A stretch of DNA of 8,730 bases, taken from the NCBI GenBank assembly GCA_003644825.1, contig QNDJ01000044.1, positions 1 to 8,730 on the forward strand. Reading direction: 5' to 3'. The notes under the pieces were generated by a model. It had not been told where the DNA came from. It saw nothing but the letters and a program-made list of their open reading frames with translations, and made no database searches. A program made the translations under genes and the position numbers. Origin of the DNA: B21-G16 sp003644825 [NCBI: Candidatus Zhuqueibacterota bacterium] (GTDB taxonomy: Bacteria; SM23-31; B21-G16). Of this stretch, positions 6,637 to 8,730 are shown piece after piece (position 1 is the first letter of the stretch; each line of letters starts with the position of its first letter).

Positions 6637-8730
6637 TCAATAAGGAATAAAATCAATATGTTTTTCTTCCTCATCCACCCTGACAAGCAAAACCTGAATA
6701 GGGTCTCCTAAACGATAAATTTTCTCTCTACTTTTCCCTTTCAATGCGTAGTTTTTTTCATCATACTCATAAAAATCATCTTCAAGATTCCTAATATGGA
6801 TAAGACCTTCACACAGGCTATCCCTTGTTTCTACAAATAAACCAAAAGAAGTAACCCCTGAAATCACAGCTGAAAATACCTCTCCGATGTGCTGTTTCAT
6901 ATACTCCAGCTGTTTTAACCTAATAACTTCTCTTTCTGCCTCCTCTGAAAGCTGTTCCATTTCGGATGAATGCTCACAGACATCTTTCAATTCCTTTTTT
7001 AATATTTTCATATCATTTCTGCTAAAGTTTTCTTCATCATATTTTTTCATCAATCGATGAAGAATTAAATCAGGATACCTTCTTATAGGAGATGTAAAAT
7101 GGGTATACCTTTCAAAAGCAAGAGCAAAATGACCGATATTTTTCGGTGAATACACAGCTTTTCTCATAGACCTTAATGCTACTTCCTTTACAAGATTCTC
7201 CTCGGGTTTACCGATACACTTCGACAGAACCTCCTGAAACCATTTAACCTCTTTTTTGCCCTTCCTGCTGATGTTATAACCCAGCACTTTAATTAAATGC
7301 GTAAAATCTTTTATATCATCCCTGTTGGGTTTATCGTGAACCCGGTAAATATAAGGCAAAGAAACCTGATACTTCCGTTCAAAAAGAAGTATATGACTCG
7401 CCGCAATACAATTCGCCTGAAGCATAAACTCTTCAATCAGGTAATTTGTATCAAACAGTTCTCTTTTATATATTTTAACAGGAACATCCTTTTCATTCAA
7501 TTCAAAAGAAACTTCAGGAACATCAAAATCAATACTTCCTTTTTCTTCTCTTTTATTTCTTAAAACCCTGGCAAGCTCATTCATCTTCTTCAGGACTGGA
7601 TAAAATTCACTTTCCTTCTTTCCATCAAGGATTTCCTGAGCTTCCCTGTATGAAAATCTTTTCTTACTATTTATAACCGTTTTAAGAATCTTATAATTGA
7701 GAACGTCTCCACTCCTGGATAAATCTATAATTATACTAAAAGTTAATCTATCCCTTCCAGGAATTAAACTGCATAAATTATTAGAAAGGTTTTCTGGAAG
7801 CATAGGAATAACTCTATCAATAAGATAAATGCTTGTTCCTCTTTTTCTTGCTTCTTTATCAAGTTCTGTAGAATCTCTAACGAAAAAACTTACGTCAGCA
7901 ATGTGAACCCCGAGCTGAAATTTGCCATCCCCTTTCTCTTCAAGAGATATAGCATCGTCAAAATCCTTGGCATCTTCAGGGTCAATAGTAAAAATCAATT
8001 TGTTCCTGAAATCAACTCTATTTTCAATTTCTTTCAGTATCATCTTTTCGTCCATTTTTTCTGCTTCTTTTACAACCTCTTCTGGAAAAGAACTGGCAAA
8101 CCCATAACTTCTTGCAATTGCAAAAATATCCACTCCTTTCTCACCGGGATAACCTATAACCTCAACAACACTCCCTTCAGGGTTCAGAAATTCGGATTCC
8201 CACCTATCAATCCTTACAACTACCTTCTGACCGTCTTTCACATTTTTTGCGTTTGAATCGTTCACATAAACATTATGAACATACTTCATATCATCCGGTA
8301 TAACATACCCATTAATCTTGAGTTTTCTATATGTTCCAACAATCTCTCTTTTTCTTTTTTCAATAACTTCAACTATTCTTCCTTCTCTGCTTTTTCCGGA
8401 TTTTCTTGCAAAAATTTCAACTCTGACTTTATCACCGGGAAAAGCAGTTCCTCTGTTCTCTTTTCCTATATAAATTTCCCCCTTTTCAGTCGATACAAAT
8501 CCATAGCCATACTTACTTGACCTGAATACACCCGACAGAATGTTATGACTGGCAAATCTATATCTTCTATTCTTCGCTCTTTCTATTCTCTTTTCTTCCA
8601 ATAATTTTTTCAAACACCTTTTCAATTCAGGATAATTCCGTGAAGGAATTTTAAGTCTCCTCTGAATCTCCTTTGATTTAAATGCAACTCCCGAATATTT
8701 TTCCAGAAGAAAAAGAACATCATTTTCAAG
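6637..8730 (-). CDS. rnr: Ribonuclease R (RNase II/R family exoribonuclease), 5'-partial
   Basis: RNase R is a 3'-to-5' hydrolytic exoribonuclease that degrades structured RNA in the cytoplasm. The visible order is: an N-terminal winged-helix segment at the window edge (AFKSKEIQRRLKIPSRNYPE), cold-shock domains (YGYGFVSTEKGEIYIG), the RNB catalytic domain and a C-terminal S1 domain (SFGLFVETRDSLCEGLIHI). The catalytic motif DPEDAKDFDDA, coded near 7952-7983, supplies the metal-binding aspartates, and HFTSPIRRYPDLILHRL is the family signature. The frame stays open to base 8730, so the start is outside the window; the TTG at 8623-8625 is internal. 697 residues are visible, probably with only a short N-terminal piece missing. 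The lysine-rich tail of the E. coli enzyme is absent, as the protein ends at HIDFIPY. The gene heads the visible operon. Confidence 0.95.
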   Translation of the reverse strand, partial: LENDVLFLLEKYSGVAFKSKEIQRRLKIPSRNYPELKRCLKKLLEEKRIERAKNRRYRFASHNILSGVFRSSKYGYGFVSTEKGEIYIGKENRGTAFPGDKVRVEIFARKSGKSREGRIVEVIEKRKREIVGTYRKLKINGYVIPDDMKYVHNVYVNDSNAKNVKDGQKVVVRIDRWESEFLNPEGSVVEVIGYPGEKGVDIFAIARSYGFASSFPEEVVKEAEKMDEKMILKEIENRVDFRNKLIFTIDPEDAKDFDDAISLEEKGDGKFQLGVHIADVSFFVRDSTELDKEARKRGTSIYLIDRVIPMLPENLSNNLCSLIPGRDRLTFSIIIDLSRSGDVLNYKILKTVINSKKRFSYREAQEILDGKKESEFYPVLKKMNELARVLRNKREEKGSIDFDVPEVSFELNEKDVPVKIYKRELFDTNYLIEEFMLQANCIAASHILLFERKYQVSLPYIYRVHDKPNRDDIKDFTHLIKVLGYNISRKGKKEVKWFQEVLSKCIGKPEENLVKEVALRSMRKAVYSPKNIGHFALAFERYTHFTSPIRRYPDLILHRLMKKYDEENFSRNDMKILKKELKDVCEHSSEMEQLSEEAEREVIRLKQLEYMKQHIGEVFSAVISGVTSFGLFVETRDSLCEGLIHIRNLEDDFYEYDEKNYALKGKSREKIYRLGDPIQVLLVRVDEEEKHIDFIPY

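Noticed and set aside
7297-8520. Several plus-strand ORFs of 60-117 codons over RNase R
   Set aside because: They are antisense to a highly conserved gene, Phe/Ser/Ile-rich from AT-rich complement, and have no ribosome binding sites.
8623-8625. TTG as the RNase R start
   Set aside because: The winged-helix sequence continues in frame to the window edge, so this codon is internal.
1-8730. CRISPR arrays, tRNA or rRNA genes, insertion sequences, riboswitches
   Set aside because: No direct-repeat arrays, cloverleaf-like sequence, transposase or terminal inverted repeats were seen by reading; gaps between genes are too short for most of these.

Overview
This is an AT-rich bacterial window with tightly packed genes, strong AGGAGG-type ribosome binding sites and several TTG or GTG starts. 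It fits a low-GC anaerobic bacterium. The exported-type DPP-IV peptidase, the SPASM radical SAM protein and the flippase-like protein recall Bacteroidota, Cloacimonadota or WOR-3-like lineages, but nothing here fixes the taxon.

Layout: a plus-strand gene runs in from the left edge (2-1672) and encodes the C-terminal three quarters of a dipeptidyl-peptidase IV-type serine peptidase (S9). A short gap (1673-1921) separates it from a convergent minus-strand run that fills the rest of the window. In transcription order (right to left) this run holds: RNase R, 5' end cut by the window; a radical SAM/SPASM protein; an LPG-synthase-TM/flippase-like membrane protein; a TIGR04076-family small protein with a twin-arginine-like leader; a broken NRAMP-like metal transporter; a 62-66 aa two-helix membrane protein; an ATC-hydrolase-like protein; and a nitroreductase-like domain. 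Every gap is at most 48 bases and several ends overlap, so this looks like one long transcription unit. Its promoter lies outside the window.

The proximal part (RNase R, radical SAM, flippase-like) is intact. The distal part (1922-4645) is an accessory cassette, and its NRAMP-like, ATC-hydrolase and nitroreductase genes are disrupted. The NRAMP-like gene is spread over three reading frames and appears to lack about half of the family's length. The ATC-hydrolase frame runs in phase into the first residues of the nitroreductase and then stops because of one extra base. This means the two domains formed a single fused ORF before the shift. All three shifts can be repaired by removing one base from an A/T homopolymer, at 2422-2427, 3962-3968 and 4069-4077. 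They may be real decay, sequencing error, or slippage-rescued tracts. How the cassette proteins work together is not established; the combination of metal-transport, thiazoline-hydrolase-like and flavin-redox modules is the least ordinary thing here.
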